Origin: Candidatus Cibiobacter qucibialis
GTDB taxonomy: Bacteria; Bacillota; Clostridia; Oscillospirales; Ruminococcaceae
DNA: 56,522 bases
Direction of reading: 5' to 3'
Assembly (NCBI GenBank): GCA_004000625.1
Contig: SAUS01000007.1
Span: 1-56,522, forward strand
Shown here: in pieces, positions 34,389 to 42,471 of the stretch
How positions within the stretch are numbered: position 1 is the stretch's first letter
Layout of the letters: each line of letters opens with the position of its first letter
The notes under the pieces: model-generated
Told to the model about the DNA's origin: nothing
The model's input: the letters and a program-made list of their open reading frames with translations, nothing else
Databases searched by the model: none
Program-made: the position numbers and the translations under genes

Positions 34389-34988
34389 ATGTGCGTAATG
34401 AAAATGAAAAAACTGACCACTTTCGTTGCCTGCGCCGCTATGGCTGGTGTGTTCGCTACCAGCGCATTTGCTGCCAATGATGCACAGGTTGCCCGCGCTC
34501 AGGATTACCTGAACTCTAAGGGCATTGCCTACACTGTTACCGCTTCTGATGTTGACAAGGCTCTTGCTGCTGGCTACACTGCTGACGCTCTGGTTGCCAA
34601 GGCAAACGCTCTGCTGGGTCAGGCTAAGTCTGATCCCGAAGGCGCAAAGAACGAGGCTGTCAATGTGCTGAACAGCATCGGTGTTTCTGTTGCTGACGCT
34701 AAGGTTGCCGTCAACGGCAACGATATCACCATCTCTGCCAGCATCAATGGCACCAACGTTGCTTATAGCTTCAACAATGCCGATACCCATCCGGAAATCG
34801 GCGAAGCCATCAAGAATGGCACCTGGGGCGTTGCTGAAAGCACCACCACCGCTGCTGCCAGCCTGAAGAGCGGCAATGGCGTTATCAAGGCTACCGGCGA
34901 CAATGCTGGTATCGCTATGCTGGTTGCTGTGGTTGCCATCGCTGGCACCATGGGTGTTGCTGTTCGCAAGAGCCGTGACGCTGAGTAA
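34389..34988 (+). CDS. Secreted surface protein with a sortase-type anchor
   Basis: This 199-residue protein is not recognised by family. It has a signal peptide (KMKKLTTFVACAAMAGVFATSAFA, cleaved about residue 28), a central domain of about 135 residues containing YLNSKGIAYTVTASDVDKAL, and a C-terminal sorting-type signal from residue 166. The signal is IKATGD, then a hydrophobic stretch, then RKSRDAE. IKATGD resembles LPxTG with Ile-Lys in place of Leu-Pro. Codon use (GCT, GTT, AAG) is like the ribosomal genes and unlike its neighbours, suggesting high expression. A sortase gene follows. The start may be ATG 34389 or 34398. Confidence 0.8.
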   Translation: MCVMKMKKLTTFVACAAMAGVFATSAFAANDAQVARAQDYLNSKGIAYTVTASDVDKALAAGYTADALVAKANALLGQAKSDPEGAKNEAVNVLNSIGVSVADAKVAVNGNDITISASINGTNVAYSFNNADTHPEIGEAIKNGTWGVAESTTTAAASLKSGNGVIKATGDNAGIAMLVAVVAIAGTMGVAVRKSRDAE

Positions 34989-35009
34989 TCACGCCTAACT
35001 AACATGTTG

Positions 35010-35040
35010 TTCGCCGCGGCGTGCCGCGGCGAATTTTTTT
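35010..35040 (+). terminator. Terminator between surface protein and sortase
   Basis: TTCGCCGCGGC and its complement form an almost perfect hairpin followed by seven T. It would make the surface protein mRNA the main product and leave the sortase to read-through. Confidence 0.9.
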
Positions 35041-35094
35041 GTTTCAGCGTCAGGTATGGGCCGCAGCCTGTGCCTGAACGGGGAGAAAAAATAA

Positions 35095-35811
35095 ATGACG
35101 CACAAGAACGATTTTTTGCGCAAAGGTCCGGCAGGGCTGGTGGTAGTGCCACTGCTGTTTGCGCTGGTCACGTTGGCGCTGCTGGCGGTCATGTTCAAGG
35201 TGTTTGCCGCACCGTACTACTCGCTGGTAGAGTGGTTTATGGAAACCAGCGTGGTGGAAACCCAGCCCAAGGACCTGTTTGATGAGGCAGCCCAGACCCT
35301 GACCAATACGGAAAATGACCGGACCGCACAGGAAGAGCCGGAACAGGAAGCTATCCCGCTGAGCAGCATTACCTACCCCAGCAAGGGGGACCGCTATGGC
35401 CGCATTACGATTGCGGGCACCACGGTGGATGCGCCGGTGTATTACGGTGACACCAACAGCATCCTGAACCAGGGCGTTGGTACTTATGTGGACAGCAGCG
35501 GAGCAGGCATCCCTGGTGAAAGTAAGACTATTTTGATGGCGGGCCACAACAACACCTTTTTTAACGATCTGCAGAGCGTTGAGGTGGGCGATGTGGTGAC
35601 AATCGAGACCCATTACGGTACCTACACCTATACGGTGGAGCGCTGCGAGGTGCGGGATTACCAGGATACCACCACGTATGACTTTACACGCACCGATGAA
35701 AACCTGATCCTGTATACCTGCTACCCATTTGATGCGCTGGGCTTTACCCCTAACCGCTACTTTGTTTATGCCAGCTACACATCCGGCCCGGAGCTGGATG
35801 CTGACCGTTGA
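35095..35811 (+). CDS. Class D-like sortase
   Basis: The 238-residue membrane-anchored transpeptidase has one N-terminal helix (GLVVVPLLFALVTLALLAVM). The sortase domain has His near residue 151 (MAGHNNTFF), Cys near 209 (LYTCYPFDALGF) and Arg near 221 (TPNRYFVYA). The TCYPF pattern and single N-terminal helix fit class D. Sortases cleave the sorting motif and link the protein to the cell wall. The adjacent secreted protein is the obvious substrate. GGGGAG precedes the ATG. Confidence 0.92.
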   Translation: MTHKNDFLRKGPAGLVVVPLLFALVTLALLAVMFKVFAAPYYSLVEWFMETSVVETQPKDLFDEAAQTLTNTENDRTAQEEPEQEAIPLSSITYPSKGDRYGRITIAGTTVDAPVYYGDTNSILNQGVGTYVDSSGAGIPGESKTILMAGHNNTFFNDLQSVEVGDVVTIETHYGTYTYTVERCEVRDYQDTTTYDFTRTDENLILYTCYPFDALGFTPNRYFVYASYTSGPELDADR

Positions 35812-35827
35812 GGGAGGAGATGCAGAG

Positions 35828-36676
35828 ATGACGCAACAAAAAAACTCCCGCAAAGGCAGCGCTGTGTGGCCGATGGTGCTTTCCTGGCTGAGCAGCCTGA
35901 TTTTGACACTTTTGGCGGTGTTTGTCATGCTGTTTACCACGTTTGGTAACGTGGGCTATATGCAGAGCTGCGTGAAAAGCTCCGGCTATGCCCAGAGCGC
36001 CTATGATGATATGGTACAGGATTTTATCAGTTATGGTGCAGCCACCGGTTTTGATGCCGATGTTATGACGGGGTTTATGTCTGTTGACCTGGTGGAAAGC
36101 GACATGCAGGATGCTGTGGCGGGGCTGTATGCCAAAACGCTGACCTATTATACCCGCGATAATATCGCGGAAGCTGTTTACAGCGCCATGGAACAGGCTA
36201 CGGCAGACCGTGGCATTACGCTGGAAGGCGATACCAAGACGGCCGTGGAAACCGTGGCCGAGGCTGTGCGTATGGAGTATGCCTCCTACACCGCGGTGCC
36301 GCTGGTCAGCCAGCTGCGTACCCTGGTGCAGAAATTGCAAAAGGTGATGGTAATCGGCTTGGTGGTCAGTGCGGTGCTGCTGTGCGCTGCGGTAGTGTCC
36401 ATGCTGCACATCAGCCGCAAAGATGCCCGCCTGGGGGCGCGCTGCCTGGTGTATGCCCTTGGCGGTGCTGCTGTGGTGTGCCTGGTGCTGGGTGTGGGTG
36501 TTAAGCCGATGATCGGCTTAGAGCGCCTGGGCATTGACCCGCCTGCCCTGAAAAACCTGCTGATTGCTTATGTGGGCGGTTTGTTTGGCCGCTTTGTGGT
36601 GATGGCAGTGATCTATTTTGTGCTGGCGATAGTGCTTGGCGTATTGGTGAACAGGCACAAAAAGCACAGAGCATGA
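35828..36676 (+). CDS. Unknown membrane protein of the sortase cluster
   Basis: No family was recognised for this 282-residue protein. It has an N-terminal helix (VLSWLSSLILTLLAVFVMLF, residues about 17-38), an extracellular region of about 130 residues, and three further helices (about 172-193, 204-222 and 244-272). A basic tail RHKKHRA ends it. It starts 16 bases after the sortase with GGGAGGAG before the ATG. Position suggests a role in assembly or anchoring of the surface protein, which is inference. The MITE and then a terminator follow. Confidence 0.8.
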   Translation: MTQQKNSRKGSAVWPMVLSWLSSLILTLLAVFVMLFTTFGNVGYMQSCVKSSGYAQSAYDDMVQDFISYGAATGFDADVMTGFMSVDLVESDMQDAVAGLYAKTLTYYTRDNIAEAVYSAMEQATADRGITLEGDTKTAVETVAEAVRMEYASYTAVPLVSQLRTLVQKLQKVMVIGLVVSAVLLCAAVVSMLHISRKDARLGARCLVYALGGAAVVCLVLGVGVKPMIGLERLGIDPPALKNLLIAYVGGLFGRFVVMAVIYFVLAIVLGVLVNRHKKHRA

Positions 36677-36697
36677 TGATAGAGTTAATAGAATAAG

Positions 36698-36869
36698 GGC
36701 AACACCGCACAATTCCCGCCTTACGGCTTAAGCACCGCTCCGGCGGCTGCGGCACGGCATCTGCGTTGCCAAAATGCTCGATAAGACATCCAGTATTATC
36801 TGCGCTTTTGGCTTAGCATCTGCCGTACCTCGCTCGCCGTATCGGCACTTAGAATTATGCGGTATTGCC
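36698..36869. mobile_element. 172-bp MITE-like element, intact
   Basis: Terminal inverted repeats GGCAACACCGCACAATTC and the complement of GGCAATACCGCATAATTC bound the element. A perfect TAAG duplication (36694-36697, 36870-36873) flanks it. There is no reading frame of interest. It lies between the stop codon of the membrane protein and its terminator, in the opposite orientation to the copies at 8522 and 38664. Confidence 0.88.
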
Positions 36870-36881
36870 TAAGATAAAAAG

Positions 36882-36927
36882 AAACGGTGCTGTACCCCGG
36901 ACTTTATGGGGTACGGCGCCGTTTTTT
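36882..36927 (+). terminator. Terminator of the sortase cluster
   Basis: A 16-bp stem with two G-T pairs (AACGGTGCTGTACCCC) is followed by six T. An A-rich stretch on the left makes it partly bidirectional. Confidence 0.85.
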
Positions 36928-37025
36928 GTGTGAAGATGGGACAGGCGAGATGGCCCTGGAATGTGATGGTGAGGGAAAAGACGGGTTTTGAGTGATGTGG
37001 AGGGGATTGTGATGGTATGCCACCT

Positions 37026-37205
37026 GTAGGGGCGCACAATGTGCGCCCGCTGCCTTGCGGAGAATGATGTGGTGAAATATTAGACAAGGCCCGGCATGTG
37101 GGACGATGCGAAGCATCGTCCCCTACAAATGGGGGTATTGCTTTTTGCCAATTTTCAATGTGTGGTCAGGCAGGGCTTCGGCGGGGTCGGATGACCCCGC
37201 CCTAC
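37026..37205. repeat. Three GTAG-foot hairpins in the cluster-fba gap
   Basis: The hairpins are at 37026-37050 (foot GTAG on the left, stem GGGCGCACA), 37100-37126 (stem GGGACGATGC, CTAC on the right) and 37180-37205 (stem GGCGGGGTC, CTAC on the right). Each has the foot on only one side. The first shares about 40 further bases with the copy at 54501. I see nothing else in 36928-37250. Confidence 0.7.
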
Positions 37206-37250
37206 TGCGAGGTTACGGCTAGTACCTACAAATAAAATAGCGCAAACAGC

Positions 37251-37298
37251 GTAAAATAAAAACACCCCGGAACCGCATAAGAATATGCGATTCCGGGG
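37251..37298 (-). terminator. Terminator of fba
   Basis: On the minus strand a 15-bp stem with one mismatch (CCCCGGAATCGCATA type, TTCT loop) is followed by GTGTTTTTATTTTA. It lies about 45 bases after the fba stop. Confidence 0.85.
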
Positions 37299-37340
37299 CG
37301 TAATGTTACTGGATAAAGGGTAAATTAAATCTTAGCCAAA

Positions 37341-38204
37341 TCAAGCCTTGTTGGCAGAGCCGAACAGCTCGATTTTCTCCTTGACCTTATCCATGATGGC
37401 GTCTGCGCCCGGCTTCAGCAGCTTGCGCGGGTCATAGCCCTTGCCCTGCTGATCCTTGCCGGCTTCGATGTACTTGCGGGTGGCCTCAGCAAATACCAGC
37501 TGGCAGTCAGTGTTGACGTTGATCTTGGAAACGCCCAGGCGGATGGCTTTCTGAACCATCTCGTCGGGGATGCCGGTGCCGCCGTGCAACACCAGAGGAA
37601 TGTTGTTGGTAGCCTGATGGATGCGCTCCAGAGCTTCAAAGTCCAGGCCCTTCCAGTTGGCGGGGTAAATGCCGTGGATGTTGCCGATGCCGGCAGCCAG
37701 GAAGTCAACGCCCAGAGCGGTGATCTTGGCGCACTCTTCGGGGTCAGCGATTTCGCCGTTGCCGACTACGCCGTCCTCAACGCCGCCGATGGAACCAACT
37801 TCGGCTTCGATGGACAGGCCCTTGTCGTGTGCCAGCTCAACCAGCTCACGGGTCTTGGCAATGTTCTCTTCGATGGGGTAGTGGGAGCCATCGAACATGA
37901 TGGAGGTAAAGCCAGCTTCAATGCAGGCCTTTGCGCCCTCATAGGTGCCGTGGTCCAGGTGCAGGGCAACGGGAACCGTGATGCCGAGAGATTCATCCAT
38001 TGCGCGCACCATGGCGGCAACGGTCTTGAAACCGGTCATATATTTGCCGGCACCCTCGGAAACGCCCAGGATAACCGGGCTCTGCATGGCCTGAGCCTGA
38101 AGCAGAATGCTCCGGGTCCATTCCAGGTTATTGATATTGAACTGGCCAACACCATAGTGGCCGTCACGAGCTTTGAGGAGCATATTGGTTGCATTTACGA
38201 GCAT
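37341..38204 (-). CDS. fba: Class II fructose-1,6-bisphosphate aldolase
   Basis: The 287-residue zinc aldolase cleaves fructose-1,6-bisphosphate in glycolysis. Motifs are LHLDHGTYEGAKACIEAGFTSIM with zinc-binding His, FDGSHYPIEENI, and LVLHGGTGIPDEMVQKAI. The length is standard. AGGAGG precedes the ATG. Codon use is of the highly expressed type, and it has its own promoter and terminator. Confidence 0.97.
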   Translation of the reverse strand: MLVNATNMLLKARDGHYGVGQFNINNLEWTRSILLQAQAMQSPVILGVSEGAGKYMTGFKTVAAMVRAMDESLGITVPVALHLDHGTYEGAKACIEAGFTSIMFDGSHYPIEENIAKTRELVELAHDKGLSIEAEVGSIGGVEDGVVGNGEIADPEECAKITALGVDFLAAGIGNIHGIYPANWKGLDFEALERIHQATNNIPLVLHGGTGIPDEMVQKAIRLGVSKINVNTDCQLVFAEATRKYIEAGKDQQGKGYDPRKLLKPGADAIMDKVKEKIELFGSANKA

Positions 38205-38266
38205 AACAGGTACCTCCTATAAATTCAGTTCAAGCGGCTGGAGGGCCTGACCCTGCCAGCTATTTT

Positions 38267-38295
38267 ATTATAGACCGACTTTGATAAAAAATCAA
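38267..38295 (-). promoter_or_regulatory. Promoter of fba
   Basis: On the minus strand TTGATT and TATAAT are exactly 17 bases apart, about 65 bases before the start codon. Confidence 0.8.
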
Positions 38296-38663
38296 CAATA
38301 ATCACGGATTTTTACCCAAGAATGAGTAAAAAGTCCAGAAAATGGGATGATTGCACAGTGTTAGACGTGTGATTTTGGGTAAGAATTATGAAAGAATAGC
38401 AGAATGACCAGCACCCGATGCGCCAATTTGGTCGGAAGGTGCAGAATAGACAGAGGGGCGGACGCAGGAAAACGGGAAATACAATTTGAATATAGAATTA
38501 AATAAAATACAATAAGTTGATTTGCGCGAGGCCATGAGAGAGGTGCATTTATAAAAGGGTGGTAGGATGAGGGGACGGAACGGTCAAGACCGTTCCTTAC
38601 AGACAGGGAAAAGGAAAATACGGAAAGGGAGGTTGATGTAGACATAGCACAGCAGGACCCAAG
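38296..38663. other. Gene-free stretch between fba and the MITE
   Basis: No gene, RNA or clear promoter was seen apart from one GTAG-foot hairpin at 38577-38600. The sequence is AT-richer than its surroundings around 38480-38560. Confidence 0.5.
38577..38600. repeat. GTAG-foot hairpin
   Basis: GGAACGGTC, AA, GACCGTTCC then TTAC, a one-base variant of CTAC. The same stem recurs at 54431. Confidence 0.65.
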
Positions 38664-38835
38664 GGCAATACCGCATAATTCTAAGTGCCGATACGGCGAG
38701 CGAGGTGCGGCAGATGCCAAGCCAAAAGCGCAGATAATACTGGATGTCTTATCGAGCATTTTGGCAACGCAGATGCCGTGCCGCAGCTGCCGGAGCGGTG
38801 CTTAAGCCGCAAGGCGGGAATTGTGCGGTGTTGCC
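38664..38835. mobile_element. 172-bp MITE-like element, intact
   Basis: Same length and sequence as the copy at 36698 but inverted, with a perfect CAAG duplication (38660-38663, 38836-38839). The pepP terminator begins 7 bases beyond. Confidence 0.88.
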
Positions 38836-38841
38836 CAAGGC

Positions 38842-38882
38842 AAAACAAAATCGGCCCTTGCCTTGGTGCGGCAGGGGCCGAT
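38842..38882 (-). terminator. Terminator of pepP
   Basis: On the minus strand ATCGGCCCCTGCC, a 7-base loop and GGCAAGGGCCGAT are followed by TTTGTTTTG. Confidence 0.8.
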
Positions 38883-38926
38883 AAATTCAGTGATTCAAAT
38901 AACTCAAAAATGCGGAAAAGAAAGCT

Positions 38927-40714
38927 TTACCGGTCGATGGGGGCAGTCTTGGCTTTCAGCCAGGTCTTTTCCTCCTCGGTCAGGCGGGGGCTGAGCATCT
39001 CGTATACATGGGCATGGTAGGCGTTCAGCCAGTTGATCTGGTCACGGGTCAGTTCGTCCACAATGACCGGCTCGGTGGAGATGGGCACCAGGGTCAGCGG
39101 CTCAAATTTCAGCCAGTGACCATATTGGTTGGTGCCGGCATCCACGCATTCCAGCTCGTTTTCAATGCGGATGCCGACTTCATCGGTCTCATAAACGCCC
39201 GGCTCATCGGTGATGGTCATGCCCTCTTTGAAGACAATGGGGTTCTGGGGGCGCAGGCTCTGGGGGCCTTCGTGCACCGAGGAGATGTAGCCAACGCCGT
39301 GGCCGGTGCCGCAGCGGTAGTTGATTTTGTGTGCCCACAGCGGGCCGCGGGCAAAGCTGTCCAGTGCAAAGCCGGTGCAGTAATCCAAGAATACCGCGCG
39401 GGCAATGTCAATGTGGCTCTGCAGGGTCCAGGTGTAGTATTTGCGCTCGTTCTCGGTCAGGGGGCCGACGGGATAAGTGCGGGTGATATCGGTGGTGCCG
39501 CAGTTATACTGGCCGCCGTTATCCACCAGCAGGAAGCCGCGCGGCTCAATCACGCTGTCCACTTCGCCCTCGGCATGGTAGTGCATCATGGCGGCGTTGG
39601 GGCCGTAAGCGGCAATGGTATCAAAGCTGTCCTCAAAATAGCCGGGCATTTCGGCACGGCGCTTTTGCAGCATCTTTTCAATGTCAGTCTCGTGCAGGAT
39701 TTTACCCTCGGCGATGGCCTTTTCCAAGTCCATCTGGAAACGCACCATGGCAACGCCGTCACGCACATGGCATTCGCGGATGTTGGCAAGCTCGACCGGG
39801 TTTTTGACACCTTTCAGTGCAAAGATCGGGTCGGCACCGGTAACGGTCTTGTGCTCGTTCAGGGCGCAGTACAGGTCATAGTTGGTGGCTTTCTCGTCTA
39901 CGAGGAACACTTCCTCTGCGGGCAGAGCGTGTACGGTATCGATCAGCTCCGGGTAGTCGCGCAGGAAAACGCCGTTATCGGCCAACGTTTTTGCGTCGGC
40001 ATCATTCAGGCGGCCGGGGGCGATAAACAGGGTGCAGCTGTCCATCGTGACAAGGGCATAAGCAACGGCCAGCGGGGTACAGGGCAGGTCGCGTGCGCGC
40101 ATGTTGGTCAGCCAGCCCACACAGTCCAGACCAGTCACAGCCAAGGCGGTGGCACCGGCTTTTTTCAGCTCGTCACGCACCATGGCAATGCGCTGGGCGG
40201 CGGTGGCGCCGGTCTGCTCAACAGTCAGCAGCTCGCAGGGGGTGTTGGGCAGGCTGGGGCGGGTGGTCAGGCTCTCCCACAGGGGGGAGACGATATCCTT
40301 GCTTTCCAGCTTGGCGCCGCTCTTGGCCAGAGCGGCGGCATAGCCGTTGGCAATGGTGGCAGGCACGCAGCTGCCATCCAGCAGCAGTGTCTGGCCTGCG
40401 GCAAAATGGGCGGTCAGGTACTCTTCCACAGTGGGCACCCCGGCGGAACCGGCGTGCATGCACTCAATTTCGGTACCGGCCAGCTGACGGTCACCCTGAA
40501 CATAAAAGCGGCCATCGCACCACAGGGCGCTGCCGGTCAGGGTGACAACGAGGGTGGAGTTCTCGCCGGTAAAGCCGGAGAAAAACGGCAGGCTGTTGTA
40601 ATAAGCGGGCAGATATTCACTGGAGTGGGGGTCGCTGGTCATTAGCAAAACACCGTGGGCACCGGCTGCCTGGGCAGCGGCGCGCAGAGCGGCGATTTTT
40701 TCATTGGTCGTCAA
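38927..40714 (-). CDS. pepP: Xaa-Pro aminopeptidase (M24B)
   Basis: The 595-residue cytoplasmic metallopeptidase removes N-terminal residues preceding proline. Two creatinase-like N domains come first (ends of DPHSSEYLPAYYNSLPFFSGF and further). The M24 domain carries metal ligands in LLVDNGGQYNCGTTDITRT, GHGVGYISSVHEGP, TDEPGVYE and ENELEC. The C-terminal extension (about 60 residues) matches the long form of the family. The start is TTG at 40714 with GGAGAGG 8-9 bases upstream. Confidence 0.94.
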   Translation of the reverse strand: MTTNEKIAALRAAAQAAGAHGVLLMTSDPHSSEYLPAYYNSLPFFSGFTGENSTLVVTLTGSALWCDGRFYVQGDRQLAGTEIECMHAGSAGVPTVEEYLTAHFAAGQTLLLDGSCVPATIANGYAAALAKSGAKLESKDIVSPLWESLTTRPSLPNTPCELLTVEQTGATAAQRIAMVRDELKKAGATALAVTGLDCVGWLTNMRARDLPCTPLAVAYALVTMDSCTLFIAPGRLNDADAKTLADNGVFLRDYPELIDTVHALPAEEVFLVDEKATNYDLYCALNEHKTVTGADPIFALKGVKNPVELANIRECHVRDGVAMVRFQMDLEKAIAEGKILHETDIEKMLQKRRAEMPGYFEDSFDTIAAYGPNAAMMHYHAEGEVDSVIEPRGFLLVDNGGQYNCGTTDITRTYPVGPLTENERKYYTWTLQSHIDIARAVFLDYCTGFALDSFARGPLWAHKINYRCGTGHGVGYISSVHEGPQSLRPQNPIVFKEGMTITDEPGVYETDEVGIRIENELECVDAGTNQYGHWLKFEPLTLVPISTEPVIVDELTRDQINWLNAYHAHVYEMLSPRLTEEEKTWLKAKTAPIDR

Positions 40715-40753
40715 AATAGTCCTCTCCTTATATGCAGAATGTTGAACAAGTCC

Positions 40754-40781
40754 ATTCTAACATGTTTTCATAAAAGGTCAA
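40754..40781 (-). promoter_or_regulatory. Promoter of pepP
   Basis: On the minus strand TTGACC and TGT-TAGAAT (extended -10) are 16 bases apart. It overlaps the last codon of the kinase gene. Confidence 0.6.
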
Positions 40782-41413
40782 TACGGGGTGCGGTTCAGCA
40801 CAGTGCCCAGCAGCGGCAGGCCGCAGCCCTGCAGAAGGTGAGCCGCCTGGCGCAGCTCCTGGTGGGTAACGCCGCCGCTTTGTACCACAAGCAGGGCACC
40901 GTCACATACTTTGGCAAGGCTGAGAGCGTCACTGCATTCGCTCAGGGCTGGAGCATCGACCAAAAGATAAGCAAACTTTGGTGCACAGCATTCCACCATG
41001 CGGGCAAAACGGGGGTGTTCCAGCAGCAGGGCCGGGCGGCTGGTGGTGCCGGAGGCCGGAACCAGGCAGGTGCCGCGGATCTCGGTGTGGTAGAGAACTT
41101 CCTCCAGAGGAACGCTGCCGGAAAGATAGTGTGCCAGACCCGGCACTTTGTGTTCACCGGTCAGCCCGCACTGGCGGCAGATGCCGGAATGGCGCAGGTC
41201 ACCGTCAACCAGCAGGCAGCGCTGGCCAAGCCCGGCAAGCAGCTGCCAGAACTGCAAAGCCAGAGTAGTTTTACCTTCCTGCGGGGTAGTGCTGGTGAGC
41301 AGAATGATTTTGGCGTCTGGGGCTGTCTGTTCCAGACGCAGGCGCAGCAGATTCAGGGATTCAACCGTCCGGGGTGCCAGCTCCGGCAGATGGTTTAAAG
41401 CAAGTTCTTTCAT
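40778..41413 (-). CDS. CpsD/BY-type tyrosine kinase-like ATPase
   Basis: This 211-residue P-loop protein has Walker A TSTTPQEGKTTLALQ, Walker A' LLVDGDLRHSG and Walker B LLVDAPALSECSDAL. That order is found in bacterial tyrosine kinases controlling capsule polymerisation. The usual C-terminal tyrosine cluster is missing; the chain ends LNRTPY with one Tyr. It overlaps the Wzz-like gene by 4 bases, the standard activator-kinase pairing. No capsule biosynthesis genes are near. Confidence 0.87.
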   Translation of the reverse strand: MKELALNHLPELAPRTVESLNLLRLRLEQTAPDAKIILLTSTTPQEGKTTLALQFWQLLAGLGQRCLLVDGDLRHSGICRQCGLTGEHKVPGLAHYLSGSVPLEEVLYHTEIRGTCLVPASGTTSRPALLLEHPRFARMVECCAPKFAYLLVDAPALSECSDALSLAKVCDGALLVVQSGGVTHQELRQAAHLLQGCGLPLLGTVLNRTPY

Positions 41414-42123
41414 GGGCGGCCGCCTTTCCGGGTATGGAGGCGGTGGGGCGTGGCATCCGGGATGCAGGCCAGCGGCGAAGAGCCAAGGCAACGGGTCAGA
41501 TCGTCCGCCGTATAAATATGGTCATCCCGCAGGTAATGCAGGCAGAGGAAAGCAAAGCAGAGCAAAAAGCCGATGCCAGCGCCAAACGCTGCGTGGAAGA
41601 CAGCCCCCGGCCCGGAAAAGCGCTGCGGCGGGGCTGCCTGCTCCACCAGGCGGGGCGGGGTGGTGCCCATGCGGGCAGAGAGATCATCCAACGCAAGGGC
41701 AGCCAGTGCGTTGGCAATATCTGCTGCGCGCTGTGGGGAGGAATCGGCCGCAACAATGCGCAGAATATGGGTATCTGCCGGGTGCAGAATGGTAATCTGG
41801 TCTTTTAAGTGGGCAGTATCCGTGGAAAGGCCAAGGGTGGAAATAACGGATTCCAGCATGGTGCGGCTGGTCAAAAGCTCCTGATAATCAGCCGTTAATT
41901 GCAGTTCCGCATAGCCGGAGGTCAGCCCCTCCTGTGCGGCGGCAACATACAGCTGGGCTTCGGCCTGGTAGCTGCGCGGGGCAAGGCGTGCGGCAGCAAA
42001 GGCCAGAATACCTCCCAGCAGGGTACAAACCAGTACCGCGGCGAAATGGGCGGGCAGCAGGCGGAACAGTTCCACGGGGGTCACTTCGCGCCCGGCGGCG
42101 CGGGATGCAGGGGCAGCGGGCAA
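41410..42123 (-). CDS. Wzz/CapA-type chain-length and kinase modulator
   Basis: The 237-residue protein has two membrane helices: one near residues 20-40 (AAVLVCTLLGGILAFAAARL) and one near 190-210 (AAFGAGIGFLLCFAFLCL). Between them lies an external domain with YQAEAQLYVAA. This is the Wzz fold that regulates polysaccharide chain length and activates its partner kinase through its cytoplasmic tail. No ATG is available; TTG at 42123 is 8 bases after GGAGG. Confidence 0.82.
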   Translation of the reverse strand: MPAAPASRAAGREVTPVELFRLLPAHFAAVLVCTLLGGILAFAAARLAPRSYQAEAQLYVAAAQEGLTSGYAELQLTADYQELLTSRTMLESVISTLGLSTDTAHLKDQITILHPADTHILRIVAADSSPQRAADIANALAALALDDLSARMGTTPPRLVEQAAPPQRFSGPGAVFHAAFGAGIGFLLCFAFLCLHYLRDDHIYTADDLTRCLGSSPLACIPDATPHRLHTRKGGRP

Positions 42124-42185
42124 GGTGCTCACCTCCAAAACAGGGCGTGAACAAGGCAAAATTCCGGTAAAAACAGCATAAATCA

Positions 42186-42215
42186 AGTGTAACACGCGCC
42201 CGGCGCAAAATTCAA
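42186..42215 (-). promoter_or_regulatory. Possible promoter of the wzz-kinase pair
   Basis: On the minus strand TTGAAT and TACACT are 18 bases apart. Nothing else was seen in 42216-42396. Confidence 0.4.
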
Positions 42216-42396
42216 TAGAAAAAACGGTTTTTCAGGCGATACTGGGCGGTTTTTCGGGCAAACTGCTGAAAGGTGAGAGGATTTTGCAGCAAACGGGGGA
42301 AACGCCGCGGCAAAAAGGCGCTGACGGGGCAAGAAGTTTTCAAAAATTTCAAATTTTGGCAGGCCCAAATGGGCGAAAAGCTCTTGACGGGTTTGA

Positions 42397-42434
42397 TATA
42401 ATAAGTTTAGCAGTAAGAAAACAAGATTGCTAAC
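42397..42434 (+). promoter_or_regulatory. CobW operon -10 element and candidate operator
   Basis: TGA-TATAAT is an extended -10. Overlapping the expected start point is an imperfect inverted repeat GTTTAGCA (42405-42412) and TGCTAAC (42428-42434) with 15 bases between. A metal-responsive repressor is plausible because the operon encodes metal-handling proteins, but the site is not a recognised Zur or Fur consensus. Confidence 0.35.
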
Positions 42435-42471
42435 AACACAAACAAACTTTAAGATAGAAGGGAATATTACC

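Noticed and set aside
37026..37205. CRISPR array
   Set aside because: Hairpins differ in stem sequence, orientation and spacing, and no cas genes are present.
36928..37250. Small minus-strand proteins of 60-72 residues
   Set aside because: They consist of the hairpin repeats translated; no ribosome site and no conserved features.
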